DNA of 64,000 bases from Polaribacter sp. KT25b (GCF_900105145.1 NZ_LT629752.1:248001-312000); one strand, 5' to 3'; shown: positions 17,370-27,185, counted from the first letter of the stretch. Notes: generated by a model from the sequence alone, not told the origin. Program-made: numbers and translations.

Positions 17370-19310
17370 TTATATCGCGTTTATTGATCCAAATTCTTTC
17401 CAAACATCAGTAGCTTTGTAAGTTGTTATAGAAGCAGAAGGTACTTTTAAATTCATATTACTCATGGTAACATATTCAAAAACATTAGCTTCTATAGTTA
17501 AAGGAGTAACTATGTCTACAGTTACATTTTTTAAACTACCACAATTGTAAAAAGCGCTATTTCCAATACTTGTTATACTATTTGGTATATTAACATCTGT
17601 TAAACTTGTACATTGATAAAAAGTTTGTTCAGAAATACTTGTTACAGTATTTGGGATACTAAAATTAGTTAAACTATTACATAGACCAAAAGCAGTTTTT
17701 CCTATAGCTGTTAAATTATCTGGAAGATTAATTACACTTAAGCTACTACAATTATAAAAAGTGTTTTCAGGCAAAGAAGTAACTCCATTAGGAATCGTTA
17801 TTTCGCTAATGCTATTACAACCACCAAAAGCTCCACTTTCTATACTTGTTACTCCACTAGGAATATTTATTTCTGTTAAACTACTACAATTCCAAAAAAC
17901 TGTAGCTTCTATTGTTGTTAAATTACTTGGTAAATCAAAATTCTTTAAGCTAAAGCAATTACCAAAAGCACTGTCTCCTATGCTAGTTATACTGTTAGGT
18001 AAGCTAATTTCCTCTAAACTAGTACATCCATAAAAGAAAGCATTTCCAATACTTGTTACAGCACTAGGTATGGTAAAATCTTTAAGTTTTGGGCATTCAT
18101 AAAACATATTGTCTGGTAAACTTGTAAAATTATTTGGAATTTCTGCCTTTGTTAAATTAACGCAGAAACCAAAAGCAGATTCACCAATACTGGTTACGGT
18201 TGCAGGGATAGTAATTTCTTTTAAAACGCTACATTCATAAAATGCAGAAGAACCAATGCTAGTTATATTGCTTGGAATTGTATAACTTTCTAAACTATTA
18301 CAGGCATAAAAGGTTTCGTTAGGAATTGTTGTAAAACTACTAGGAAAAGTTACATTTGTTAAACTTACACATAAACCAAATACAGCAGTTCCCATATCTT
18401 CATTTTTTACACTATCTGGAATTGTAACATTGTTTAAACTACTGCAATCATAAAAAATAGATTTTCCAATACTTGTTACCGTATTTGGTATCGTAATATT
18501 TTCTAAACTTTTACAACTAGCAAAAATATTATCTGATAAATGAGTAGTTCCAGAAGGAATATTAATTGTTTTTAAACTTAAACAACTACCAAAAGCATCA
18601 TTTCCCATACTTGTAACCGAATTAGGAATGCTAATGCTAGTTATACCTTGAGAATCATAAAAAGCAAGGTTTCCAATACTTGTAATACCACTAGGAATAG
18701 TAACACTTGTTAAGTTATAAGAATAAGCAAAACCTTCTTCTGCTATACTAGTTACAGAGTAAGTTAAATCAAATTGTTCTATGGTTTCTGGTAAATCTAA
18801 AGCGCCAGAAGGACCTGTTTCAGTGCTTTTTTCTACGGATACTTCTTTATTTTCTACATTTGTTATGGTATATTTTAATTCACCAACACTAAAAGTAGTT
18901 CCTAGAGAAGGTCCAGTAGGAGGAATCACGGTAACTGTTACTGTAGCTGTAGATGTGTCTCCGCTATTGTCTGTAATAGTATAATTAAATGTATCTGTTC
19001 CTTCAAAATCAGTTTCGGGTGTGTAATCGATTGTGTCATCAGTAGGGTCACTAGTTGTTCCTTCTTTATTCACTAAAATAGATCCACCATTATTTGAAAT
19101 GCTAGAAATGATCGTAATTGAACCTGTATTTGGGCCATCTACACCAAAGTTATCATTAGTTAAAACATTAATGTTTACTGCTGTATTTATCGCTGTAGAA
19201 GCAGAGTCATCAACCGCATTTGGAGTGTTGTTAGTGTCTTCTCCTGTAGAACCTCCACATGATGTAAAAATTAAAGAAAGAATTACGAGAGCGAAAAATA
19301 GTTTTTTCAT
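17370..19310 (-). CDS. BspA-like leucine-rich-repeat lipoprotein
   Basis: 646 residues. The lipobox LIFTSCGGS puts the lipidated Cys at 18, so it is an outer-membrane or surface lipoprotein. Residues 30-130 form an Ig/cadherin-like domain (NAVDDSAST, TDFEGTDTFNYTITD). From about 165 to 620 there are about 20 LRR_5 units of 23 residues with the pattern SLxxxxIPxxVTSIGxxAFxxC, as in BspA surface proteins. The ending VWKEFGSINA is typical of this family. Such proteins bind host or matrix ligands, but many free-living flavobacteria have them with no known role. The start at 19310 precedes the signal MKKLFFALVIL directly. Confidence 0.88.
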   Translation of the reverse strand: MKKLFFALVILSLIFTSCGGSTGEDTNNTPNAVDDSASTAINTAVNINVLTNDNFGVDGPNTGSITIISSISNNGGSILVNKEGTTSDPTDDTIDYTPETDFEGTDTFNYTITDNSGDTSTATVTVTVIPPTGPSLGTTFSVGELKYTITNVENKEVSVEKSTETGPSGALDLPETIEQFDLTYSVTSIAEEGFAYSYNLTSVTIPSGITSIGNLAFYDSQGITSISIPNSVTSMGNDAFGSCLSLKTINIPSGTTHLSDNIFASCKSLENITIPNTVTSIGKSIFYDCSSLNNVTIPDSVKNEDMGTAVFGLCVSLTNVTFPSSFTTIPNETFYACNSLESYTIPSNITSIGSSAFYECSVLKEITIPATVTSIGESAFGFCVNLTKAEIPNNFTSLPDNMFYECPKLKDFTIPSAVTSIGNAFFYGCTSLEEISLPNSITSIGDSAFGNCFSLKNFDLPSNLTTIEATVFWNCSSLTEINIPSGVTSIESGAFGGCNSISEITIPNGVTSLPENTFYNCSSLSVINLPDNLTAIGKTAFGLCNSLTNFSIPNTVTSISEQTFYQCTSLTDVNIPNSITSIGNSAFYNCGSLKNVTVDIVTPLTIEANVFEYVTMSNMNLKVPSASITTYKATDVWKEFGSINAI

Positions 19311-19499
19311 GTTTTAAATTTAGATAATTGAATTCAAAGATATTTAAAAAATACCCTTTAGCAAACTTTAAAAAAAAATAATATTTACATAATGTTTTAT
19401 TAATAAAACATTATGTAAATAAATTAAAAATTTTACGACAAATTTGCAAGATAGAAAAGCAAGTTTAAATTGCTTATTTTTGTTTAAAATAGAGTTAAG

Positions 19500-20708
19500 A
19501 TGAGTACATTATTAGTTGATGCAGAAAAATACGTTTTCGATTTATTAAATAAAAAATTACCTACTATTTATGTATATCATAATTTAGTTCACACACAAAA
19601 TGTTGTAGAAAAAGCAAGTAAACTAGCTAAAAATTTAAAAGTTGATGAAATTTCTTATGAAAATTTACTTTTAGCTGCATGGTTTCATGATACTGGTTTC
19701 ATAAAAGGAGTGGAAAATCATGAAGATGAAAGTGTGCGTATTCTTAAGCGTTTTTTAACTAAAAATAATGTTGATGAAACTAGAATAGAAGCCATCTCTA
19801 ATATCATTTTAGCAACAAAAATGGGTTTTGAGCCTACAAATGATTTAGAAAAAATAATTATCGATGCAGATTGTGCGCATTTAGGAAGCAAAAATTTTGA
19901 TAATAAAACAGCATTATTAAGAAAAGAGTGGGAAATTGCAGAAAATAAGATGTATACAGATGTAGAGTGGGCAAATACAAATCTTCAATTTTTAACCCAA
20001 GATCATCGTTTTTACACAGATTATGCATTAAAAAATTGGTCTAAAACTAAAAGTAAAAATATAGCTACACTTTTAAAAAATCAAAAAAAGGTAAAGCAAG
20101 AAAATAACAAGTTTAATCAGAAAAAAGAAGCATTAGAAATTAAAAAAAATAAAAGCGAGGTTCCAGAAAGAGGAGTTGAAACCATGTTTAGAGTTGCTTT
20201 AAAAAACCATATGACATTAAGTAATATTGCAGATACAAAAGCAAATATTTTACTTTCTGTAAATGCTATTATTATTTCTTTAGCGTTGTCTACATTATTA
20301 CCAAAATTAGATAACCCATCTAATCATTATTTAATTTTACCAGCAGTAACTTTTATAGTTTTTACTGTGGCTTCTATTGTTTTATCAATTTTAGCAACAA
20401 GACCAAATATTACAGGTGGTAAATTTACAAAAGAAGATGTTGCTAATAAAAAAGTAAACCTTTTGTTCTTTGGTAATTTTCATCAAATGAAATTAAATGA
20501 ATTTGAGTGGGGAATTACAGAAATGATGCAAGACAGAGATTATTTGTATAGTTCTTTAACTAAAGATTTGTACTTTTTAGGATTGGTTTTAAATAGAAAA
20601 TATAAAATATTAAGAATTACATATACCGTTTTTATGATTGGTATTATAGTAAGTGTACTTGCATTTGCTGTAGCATTTAAATTACAAGATTCTGGAGTTT
20701 CTTTATAA
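19500..20708 (+). CDS. HD phosphohydrolase fused to a Pycsar effector-like membrane domain (DUF5706)
   Basis: 402 residues. Residues 1-190 form an HD domain (His31 in HNLVHTQN, WFHDTGF with His63/Asp64, His74, and a later DADCAHLG). A charged linker, rich in Lys, is followed from about 206 by the domain seen in PycTM effectors of the Pycsar anti-phage system (ERGVETMFRVALKNHMTLSNIADTKANILL). That domain has membrane segments at about 237-256, 268-290 and 370-392. In Pycsar, cUMP or cCMP activates such membrane proteins. No cyclase gene is adjacent. This stand-alone HD-PycTM architecture recurs in Flavobacteriia, so a nucleotide-signalling role outside defence is also possible. TATTTTTG just upstream may be its -7 element. 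Confidence 0.8.
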   Translation: MSTLLVDAEKYVFDLLNKKLPTIYVYHNLVHTQNVVEKASKLAKNLKVDEISYENLLLAAWFHDTGFIKGVENHEDESVRILKRFLTKNNVDETRIEAISNIILATKMGFEPTNDLEKIIIDADCAHLGSKNFDNKTALLRKEWEIAENKMYTDVEWANTNLQFLTQDHRFYTDYALKNWSKTKSKNIATLLKNQKKVKQENNKFNQKKEALEIKKNKSEVPERGVETMFRVALKNHMTLSNIADTKANILLSVNAIIISLALSTLLPKLDNPSNHYLILPAVTFIVFTVASIVLSILATRPNITGGKFTKEDVANKKVNLLFFGNFHQMKLNEFEWGITEMMQDRDYLYSSLTKDLYFLGLVLNRKYKILRITYTVFMIGIIVSVLAFAVAFKLQDSGVSL

Positions 20709-20710
20709 AA

Positions 20711-23119
20711 TTAATTCTCAATTTCTTTTATTAAATCATTAAAAGTAATGGTGTTTTTTGCATTAAAATCTTTATGATAAATAACTTCTACTCTTAATGC
20801 TTTTAAACCTGCAACACCTTGTAAATCTTCTAAAACAAGGCTTTCAACTTTACCTAATTGATTTTTAGATTGTAAGTAAGAAATGTATTTTAAATATTCT
20901 AGAGCATCTTTTTCTTGAGAATAAACAATGGCAATTTTACCAGGCACAGTTAAACGTTCATTAGTACCTTTTATATTTGCTTTGTCAATTCTTTTCTTAA
21001 TAATTTCGTATCTTATATTATAAGCGCCATCAACATCAAATTGTTTTTCATCCATTCTAAATTTAATTGCCATAGAATTACTGTGAACAAGAATTAAAGA
21101 AGCAACTTGTAAATCTGCAATCATGTTTTTGCGTTCAGCAAAAGCCACGTTTTCCATCTCGCACATAGTTTGTAGTTGCCACAAACGTAAATTGTACAAA
21201 TAAATATCATCAAAAGAATCTTCTTTAGTGATCGATTGACCAATATACATGTTGTATTCTACACCATCTGTTTTGTATCTTTCAAAATAATGAGGATACA
21301 TTTCTTGGGCTTGAATTTGTTTTTTATCTATAAATTTAGCAAGTTTATCATTTAAAAGGTTTACGCTATTCTCATATTCTTTTCGTTTTTCATAAACAAC
21401 ACCTAACTCACTGTCTATTCGTTTCATATAAATATCCACTTGCTCAGAAAGTTTAATATTTATTGTTTTAATATGATTAAAAATAGGATATATTTCTCGT
21501 TTTAAAAAATCTAAAATTAATATTTCATCACCAGCATTTAATCCTTTTTTTACTTCGGATAAATATGCAGCAACTCTAAACATTAGTTCATCGTAAATAG
21601 GTAAATCTTCAGATTTACAAGCGTCTTTAAGTACGTTAATGGCTAAAGAGAGTTGTGTTATTAAATCTTCTTTAATAGCATTATTCCTTGCTTCGGATGA
21701 ACCTTTAATGTCGCTTTGACCAAATAAAGGATACACATCATTAAAAATAATTTCGTCTAATTTTGCATTTTCATTCGTTTGAGAATCTACATGATATTGC
21801 TCTGCAGCTTGATAAAAACGCCATTTTACAGAACTATGTATAGAAGTGTAGTTTTCTTGAATTGTAGCCTCTAAAATATTTTGACGTTCTTCTGCAGTTC
21901 TTTTTACAGCTGCTTCAAAAACAGGGATAATGTCTTTTAATTTATTAATATTTACAGAGTTTAAGTCGTATGCTCTTGGCGATGCAATTTCTAATAAAGC
22001 TAAATCGCCATTATTAGTTGCTTTAATTGGTATTAAAATGATGCTTTTTATACCAAGTAATTTTAAATTTTGATAAAATGGATTTTTATTGGTAGATAAG
22101 CCATACTTTTCAACATCAGAAATTATAAAAGTTTCATGATCTTTAAACACTTTTTGAAGAATTCCAGAGCAAAAATAATTAGAATCACATTTAATTTCTG
22201 AGAGGTTATTTAAAATAATACTGTTTGATTTTTTTACAACAGTTTCACAAATTTTTGTATTGATATTGTCAAAAATAGAATAACCTAATTTTAAATCTTT
22301 AATACTGTAAAAGTCTCTTAAGTTATTCTGTAATTTTGGTAATAATTGTGTGTCACCTGCCAATAAATTTGCTTTTATAGATGATAACACTTCTTCTGCA
22401 GTAACATCAAATAGGTTAATTAATCCAAAACCTTTAAAAATATAGCTATTTGGTGGAAATTTTTCTTTCCATAATTCTATATTATCAAAGTTGTTTAAGA
22501 GTTCTTTAAAATCTTTATCTGTTATTGTTGGAGCATTCTCGGTTGCTTTTATATCAGAAAAATCAGCATTAAAAGTAGCTCTGTAATATTTCATTGTTCC
22601 AGTTGTATTATCTGGAATATTAAAGTAAAACGGTCTTTTTAAATCAACATTAAAGTCATACAAAAAGCTTAAAATAAATGTACAAGCCATAATGTACATG
22701 TCGTCATTTTCAAAATTACGAACATTTAATTCGTAGTTTTCGCCAGCATTTTTTAAAATATTTTTAAAACGTTCTGTAAACTTAAAAGAAGTAAAAGAAA
22801 AAGGAACGCTTGCAGCTTTTATTTCGTTTAATAATAAAGGTTCTGGAAAAAGCGGTTCTAGTAATAAATTTATTTGTTCTTTATGTTTTTCTAATAAAGA
22901 TTCATCAGAAAACCCCTCAATTAGTTCGGGATTATTTTTAAAAATATTCACCATTTCTCTTGCTGATGCGTGATACGGATGGTTAGAAAATTCTTTATTT
23001 GCATATTTTTCAAACAGCACAAAAATTTTCTGAAAAGAAATATTTAGCTGTAACGGTAACTCTTTTTCTGAAACTGAATTTGGTAATACGATTTTCATGC
23101 TCATTAATTGTTGATGCAA
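20711..23119 (-). CDS. Large GAF domain-containing protein of unknown function
   Basis: 802 residues, no signal peptide and no membrane segment. The middle (about 270-420) looks like a GAF sensory domain (IFDNINTKICETVV; IILIPIKATNNGDLALLEIAS). The flanking regions are mostly helical with coiled-coil character. I recognise it only as a conserved flavobacterial GAF protein; no catalytic motif is visible. Codons for Met 6 and Met 8 (MKIVLPNS) are alternative starts. It ends 2 bases from the convergent HD/PycTM gene and lies 58 bases downstream of der on the same strand, so it may be cotranscribed with der. Confidence 0.7.
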   Translation of the reverse strand: MHQQLMSMKIVLPNSVSEKELPLQLNISFQKIFVLFEKYANKEFSNHPYHASAREMVNIFKNNPELIEGFSDESLLEKHKEQINLLLEPLFPEPLLLNEIKAASVPFSFTSFKFTERFKNILKNAGENYELNVRNFENDDMYIMACTFILSFLYDFNVDLKRPFYFNIPDNTTGTMKYYRATFNADFSDIKATENAPTITDKDFKELLNNFDNIELWKEKFPPNSYIFKGFGLINLFDVTAEEVLSSIKANLLAGDTQLLPKLQNNLRDFYSIKDLKLGYSIFDNINTKICETVVKKSNSIILNNLSEIKCDSNYFCSGILQKVFKDHETFIISDVEKYGLSTNKNPFYQNLKLLGIKSIILIPIKATNNGDLALLEIASPRAYDLNSVNINKLKDIIPVFEAAVKRTAEERQNILEATIQENYTSIHSSVKWRFYQAAEQYHVDSQTNENAKLDEIIFNDVYPLFGQSDIKGSSEARNNAIKEDLITQLSLAINVLKDACKSEDLPIYDELMFRVAAYLSEVKKGLNAGDEILILDFLKREIYPIFNHIKTINIKLSEQVDIYMKRIDSELGVVYEKRKEYENSVNLLNDKLAKFIDKKQIQAQEMYPHYFERYKTDGVEYNMYIGQSITKEDSFDDIYLYNLRLWQLQTMCEMENVAFAERKNMIADLQVASLILVHSNSMAIKFRMDEKQFDVDGAYNIRYEIIKKRIDKANIKGTNERLTVPGKIAIVYSQEKDALEYLKYISYLQSKNQLGKVESLVLEDLQGVAGLKALRVEVIYHKDFNAKNTITFNDLIKEIEN

Positions 23120-23177
23120 ATTTATATAAACTAATTTTTTTAGACGTAATTACATCAAATTCCTTTCAAAAAGAATT

Positions 23178-24488
23178 CTATTTTTGTCTAAAATAAATAG
23201 TAATTGGCACACCAGAAAAGTTATAGATTTCACGTAATTTATTTTCTATAAATCGTCTGTATGGGTCTCTAACATATTGTGGTAAGTTACAGAAAAAAGC
23301 AAATTGAGGTGTTAATGTAGGTAATTGCATACAATATTTAATTTTTACAAATTTACCTTTAGTTGCTGGTGGTGGATACATTTTTACAATCTCTAACATG
23401 GTGTCGTTAAGTTTGCTAGTAGGTATTTTTATTTTTCTATTTTGAAAAACTTCAACAGCAGTTTCTATAGCTTTAAATATTCTTTGTTTAGTAAGTGCAG
23501 ATGTAAAAATAATTGGTACATCTGTAAAAGGTTCTATTTGTTTTCTAACCATTGCTTCAAAATCTCGCATTGTGTTAGTTTCTTTTTCAACTAAATCCCA
23601 TTTATTTATTAAGATAACAATTCCTTTTCTGTTTTTTTCTGCTAGCCAAAAAATATTTTGATCTTGACCTTCAAAACCACGAGTTGCATCAACTACTAAA
23701 ATAATAACATCAGAATATTCGATGCTTCTAACAGCACGCATTACAGAATAAAATTCTAAATCTTCTTTTACTCTCGATTTTTTACGGATTCCTGCAGTAT
23801 CAACTAAATTAAAATCAAATCCAAAACGGTTATATTTTGTGTCAATAGAATCTCTGGTTGTACCAGCAATATTTGTTACAATATTTCTGTCTTCGCCAAT
23901 TAAAGCATTAATAAAAGACGATTTTCCTGCATTTGGTCTACCAACTACAGCAAATCTAGGTAGTTCTTCTGCATCTAAATCAATAGGTTCTGGTTCTGGC
24001 ATTTCTGCTGCTAAAGCATCTAATAAATCTCCAGTTCCGCTTCCGTTAATAGATGCAATTGTAAAGTAATCGCCTAAACCTAGATTGTAAAATTCTACAG
24101 CATCTGGTTCACGCATGGCGTTATCAACTTTATTTACCACTGTAAAAATTGGTTTTTTAACCTTGCGTAAAAGCTTTGCAACTTCAGCATCCATAGGTGT
24201 AATACCATCTTCTACATTTACAACAAAAACAATTAAATCTGCTTCATCAAGAGCAAGCTTAACTTGTTTTCTAATTTCTTCTTCAAAAATATCATCAGAA
24301 CCAATAGCATATCCACCAGTATCTATAACAGAAAATTCTTTTCCATTCCAGTCAGATTTTCCATAATGTCTGTCTCTTGTAACTCCGCTAACAGAGTCTA
24401 CAATTGCTTCTCTTCTTTGAACCAATCTATTAAAAAGTGTTGACTTCCCTACATTTGGTCTTCCTACAATGGCAACAATACTATTCAT
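23178..24488 (-). CDS. der: Ribosome biogenesis GTPase Der (EngA)
   Basis: Two consecutive GTPase domains, with P-loops GRPNVGKS near the N-terminus and GRPNAGKS at about 185, followed by a KH-like domain ending with YFRQK. Der assists assembly of the 50S ribosomal subunit. Each domain has DTGG/DTAG and NKVD/NKWD motifs. The reading frame extends 7 codons upstream to another ATG, but the start at 24488 ([16 protein letters not shown]) fits the family. The gene is 436 residues long, which is normal. Confidence 0.97.
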   Translation of the reverse strand: MNSIVAIVGRPNVGKSTLFNRLVQRREAIVDSVSGVTRDRHYGKSDWNGKEFSVIDTGGYAIGSDDIFEEEIRKQVKLALDEADLIVFVVNVEDGITPMDAEVAKLLRKVKKPIFTVVNKVDNAMREPDAVEFYNLGLGDYFTIASINGSGTGDLLDALAAEMPEPEPIDLDAEELPRFAVVGRPNAGKSSFINALIGEDRNIVTNIAGTTRDSIDTKYNRFGFDFNLVDTAGIRKKSRVKEDLEFYSVMRAVRSIEYSDVIILVVDATRGFEGQDQNIFWLAEKNRKGIVILINKWDLVEKETNTMRDFEAMVRKQIEPFTDVPIIFTSALTKQRIFKAIETAVEVFQNRKIKIPTSKLNDTMLEIVKMYPPPATKGKFVKIKYCMQLPTLTPQFAFFCNLPQYVRDPYRRFIENKLREIYNFSGVPITIYFRQK

Positions 24489-24569
24489 TTGATTTGAAAT
24501 TTTTTGCAAAGATACAATTTACTAAATGAAAAATTATCGTAAATTTAAACAGTTATAAAATAGGTTTTT

Positions 24570-25094
24570 ATGGATGAAAAATTGAATATGTTAATTGAGA
24601 CAAGAAATAGTGAGGTTTTTTTAAGACCAAGATTTACAATTGATTTAGATGAAAATCGTGATAAAATACTACAAGATTTTATTAATGAATTTAAAAAAGA
24701 AGACTGTGTTTTTTTAGGAAATATAGTTGATGGGCATATTTTTATTTCTGTTTCAAAAAAAGATGAACACTTTTGGTCGCCACAATTGCATTTAGAAATT
24801 TTAGAAACATCAGAAAATAAATCTCTTTTAAAAGGATTATTTGGGCCAAAACCACATGTCTGGACACTTTTTATGTTTGTTCATTTTGTTATAGGTGTTT
24901 CTTTCTTAGGATTTGCCGCGTTACTCTACACAAACATTTCGTTAAACGAATCTGTATTCTTTCCTTTAATTATGATAATTTTCTTACCTTTAATTTGGGT
25001 TCTATTATATTTTTTAGGTAAAATAGGAAAAAATACAGGTAAAAATCAAATGAAAAAGTTACACGATTTTATGATGAAAGTAATAAATAATTAA
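24570..25094 (+). CDS. Unknown protein with two C-terminal membrane segments
   Basis: 174 residues. The N-terminal ~95 residues are soluble (MDEKLNMLIETRNSEVFLRP to FGPKPHVW) and are followed by two hydrophobic segments, at about 97-121 and 126-148, with a basic tail. I do not recognise the family. It lies between der and era, transcribed against both, and its last 4 bases overlap the era stop. A role at the membrane is all that can be inferred. Confidence 0.7.
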   Translation: MDEKLNMLIETRNSEVFLRPRFTIDLDENRDKILQDFINEFKKEDCVFLGNIVDGHIFISVSKKDEHFWSPQLHLEILETSENKSLLKGLFGPKPHVWTLFMFVHFVIGVSFLGFAALLYTNISLNESVFFPLIMIIFLPLIWVLLYFLGKIGKNTGKNQMKKLHDFMMKVINN

Positions 25095-25975
25095 TTTTGA
25101 TTGTATCCAAATCGTTTTAATTGATTTTTATCACTTCTCCAGTTTTTATTAACTTTTACATACAATTCAATAAATACTTTTTTCTCAAAGAATTGTTCTA
25201 AATCCTTTCTAGCTTCTGCGCCAACTCTTTTTAATGCAGCACCTTTATGACCAATAATAATTCCTTTTTGAGTTTCTCTTTCTACCATAATGATAGATCT
25301 AATTCTAACAATATTTTCTTCTTCAATAAAACTTTCGGTTTCTACTTCTACAGAATAGGGAATCTCTTTTTTGTAATGCATTAAGATTTTCTCTCTAATT
25401 TTCTCATTCACAAAAAAACGTTCAGGTTTATCTGTTAATTGATCCTTTGGATAAAAAGGAGGTCCTTCTGGTAATAATTCTTTAATTTTTTCGAAAACTG
25501 CTGTGATATTAAATTTTTCTAAAGCAGAAATCACAAAAACATCAGCATTAGGTACTTTTATTTTCCAGTATTCTACCTTTTCTTCAACCTCATCTTGCGT
25601 AGATTTATCAATTTTATTTAATAATAAAATAACAGGAATTTCGCTGTGAATAATCTTATTAAAGAAAGCTTCGTTTTTTAATTCTTTTTCACCAACTTCC
25701 ACCATATAAATTAAAACATCGGCGTCATCTAAGGCAGATTTTACAAAATCCATCATAGAAGATTGCAATTCATAAGCAGGCTGAATGATTCCTGGAGTGT
25801 CTGAAAAAACAATTTGAAAATCATCTTCATTCACAATTCCGAGAATGCGATGCCTTGTAGTTTGCGCTTTAGGTGTTATGATTGATAGCTTTTCACCTAC
25901 CAAAGCATTCATTAATGTTGATTTACCTACGTTAGGATTTCCTATAATATTTACAAAACCAGCTTTGTGAGTCAT
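25091..25975 (-). CDS. era: GTPase Era
   Basis: 294 residues. The GTPase domain has P-loop GNPNVGKST, switch region TTRHRILGI, DTPGI and NKID. The C-terminal KH domain contains the characteristic GHKGAALKRVGAEARKDLE. Era binds 16S rRNA and is essential for 30S maturation. Length and start (MTHKAGFVNIIGNPNVGKS) match the family. It is a single gene transcribed away from the tRNA at 26156. Confidence 0.97.
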   Translation of the reverse strand: MTHKAGFVNIIGNPNVGKSTLMNALVGEKLSIITPKAQTTRHRILGIVNEDDFQIVFSDTPGIIQPAYELQSSMMDFVKSALDDADVLIYMVEVGEKELKNEAFFNKIIHSEIPVILLLNKIDKSTQDEVEEKVEYWKIKVPNADVFVISALEKFNITAVFEKIKELLPEGPPFYPKDQLTDKPERFFVNEKIREKILMHYKKEIPYSVEVETESFIEEENIVRIRSIIMVERETQKGIIIGHKGAALKRVGAEARKDLEQFFEKKVFIELYVKVNKNWRSDKNQLKRFGYNQN

Positions 25976-26052
25976 GCTGCAAAGATAAATAGATTTTATA
26001 GTTGATTAGAATTTAGAAGATTAAAAAATATTTAAAAATTAATTGATAAAAG

Positions 26053-26085
26053 TTTGGTAAATTGTTTTGTTAAGTTGTATATTTG
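26053..26085 (+). promoter_or_regulatory. Promoter of the initiator tRNA gene
   Basis: TTTG at 26053-26056 and TATATTTG at 26078-26085 are separated by 21 bases, within the 17-23 spacing of the Bacteroidota TTG/TAnnTTTG consensus. The predicted leader of about 65 nt contains a long-range inverted repeat, AAATAACG (26093-26100) with CGTTATTT (26136-26143). Confidence 0.75.
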
Positions 26086-26155
26086 CACTCGGAAATAACG
26101 TATCGAGTTTATGAATCGAAAGTTAAAAGCTAAGTCGTTATTTTTGAAATCACAA

Positions 26156-26229
<74 letters not shown>

Positions 26230-26238
26230 TAGTAAAGA

Positions 26239-26270
26239 CAAGGCTTCACATTTCTGTGAAGCCTTTTTTA
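26239..26270 (+). terminator. tRNA terminator, element-borne copy
   Basis: AAGGCTTCACA pairs with TGTGAAGCCTT around a TTTC loop (11 bp) and is followed by a T-run. Its loop and inner stem are the same as in the terminator after attR (53207-53242), although the outer bases differ. The element thus brought a functional look-alike of the host terminator. Confidence 0.9.
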
Positions 26271-26278
26271 TTTTATCA

Positions 26279-26303
26279 GGTACAACATAGGTACAACAAA
26301 TAG
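26279..26303. repeat. Left arm-type site: 25-bp direct repeat
   Basis: Two tandem GGTACAAC octamers 11 bp apart (GGTACAACATA then GGTACAACAAA). The same 25 bases recur in the same orientation at 53034-53058, just upstream of the integrase. Identical sites inside both ends of an integrated element suggest integrase arm-binding sites. Confidence 0.75.
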
Positions 26304-26342
26304 CGTTTTTAAACACGCTTATTTGAACTATTACAATCTAAT

Positions 26343-26606
26343 TTAAAGTTCTCTTTCGTTTTGTTTTTGTTCTTTGCTTTTCATTTTTTCTAAAGTTTCT
26401 AATCTTGAGCGATTACGTTGTTCTAGTCCTGCCATAAACCCACTCATAAGAGCCTTCATTTTTTTGTTATTAGAGGCACTTTTTTTCATGGACTGATATT
26501 TCTTTTTTAATCGGTCTAAATTTTCTTTTGGAGAAAAAACCGCCAAAAGATACGCTTCGTTATAATAGTCTTGATACTCTTTATTTTTTGAAAATAACCA
26601 ACTCAT
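26343..26606 (-). CDS. Small hydrophilic protein of unknown function
   Basis: 87 residues, highly charged and mostly helical, with no signal peptide. It shares a pattern with the next gene upstream (97 residues): an N-terminal Y-x-L/M-x-x-(F/Y)-x-P followed by LDRL, then a G-rich helix and a charged tail. The two may be distant paralogues from a duplication. It is the last gene of a tightly spaced minus-strand mobilization operon (3 bases after its neighbour). Function unknown; an accessory role in transfer is possible. Confidence 0.6.
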   Translation of the reverse strand: MSWLFSKNKEYQDYYNEAYLLAVFSPKENLDRLKKKYQSMKKSASNNKKMKALMSGFMAGLEQRNRSRLETLEKMKSKEQKQNEREL

Positions 26607-26609
26607 AAT

Positions 26610-26903
26610 TTATCGTTCTTTTTCATCTTTTTCGATGCTTTTTTCTTGCGCCTTAATCTTTGCCAATTTTGCTTTACGTTCTTGGAGTTTTGCTCTTGAA
26701 TTTAAAAGTAATGACTTATGCTTTTCATAAGTGGCAATGCCTTTTTCTAACCCCTCCTTATAAGCTGAAATGTGCGGGAGTGTTAATAGTCGGTCTAAAA
26801 TTTTTGGATTATAAATAGACAACATATAACCGTTATTGAATCCTTGTAATATATGTGATTTCTCTTGTTCTGGTGTCATAATTTTATTTTTTTTGTTAAA
26901 CAT
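26610..26903 (-). CDS. Small charged helical protein of unknown function
   Basis: 97 residues. The N-terminal part GFNNGYMLSIYNPKILDRL resembles the 87-residue downstream protein. The C-terminal third is a Lys/Glu-rich helix (LQERKAKLAKIKAQEKSIEK) that could form a coiled coil. An internal Met (residue 9) is a possible alternative start. It lies 4 bases downstream of the HTH gene in the same operon. No family is recognised. Confidence 0.6.
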   Translation of the reverse strand: MFNKKNKIMTPEQEKSHILQGFNNGYMLSIYNPKILDRLLTLPHISAYKEGLEKGIATYEKHKSLLLNSRAKLQERKAKLAKIKAQEKSIEKDEKER

Positions 26904-26907
26904 TTGA

Positions 26908-27174
26908 TTAATAATTCGCGATATTTTTTTCTAAATACTCGTACAGGCTAGAAACCAAATACAAAATTGTTTTACGACTTGGTTGGCTGAAAATTATTTC
27001 TTGATTATTTCTAAGCGATTGTAAACTTGTCTTTCCAATGTTTAGAATTTCTCTCGCTCGTTCTCCATTGCACCATAGCTCTTCTACTTTTTCTTTTTCT
27101 TGAACCATTTCTACAATTTCTTGTACCAAACGGTAATACGCCTCTGTTTCAAGGCAAATAACATCTAAATTCAT
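26908..27174 (-). CDS. Helix-turn-helix DNA-binding protein (Bacteroidota excisionase-like family)
   Basis: 88 residues with a widely distributed Bacteroidota mobile-element pattern: ICLETEAYYRLVQEIVEMV near the start, then a MerR/excisionase-like helix-turn-helix (NGERAREILNIGKTSLQSLR), the segment IIFSQPSRKTILYLVSSLYEYLEKN, and the end. Such proteins bind DNA and may act as excisionase or as a regulator of transfer genes. It lies inside the mobilization operon near the left att site, which fits either role. Target site unknown. Confidence 0.78.
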   Translation of the reverse strand: MNLDVICLETEAYYRLVQEIVEMVQEKEKVEELWCNGERAREILNIGKTSLQSLRNNQEIIFSQPSRKTILYLVSSLYEYLEKNIANY

Positions 27175-27185
27175 AATTTTACTAT

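Noticed and set aside
19500..20708. A complete Pycsar anti-phage system
   Set aside because: Only an effector-like domain is present; no pyrimidine cyclase gene is adjacent, and the neighbours are housekeeping genes.
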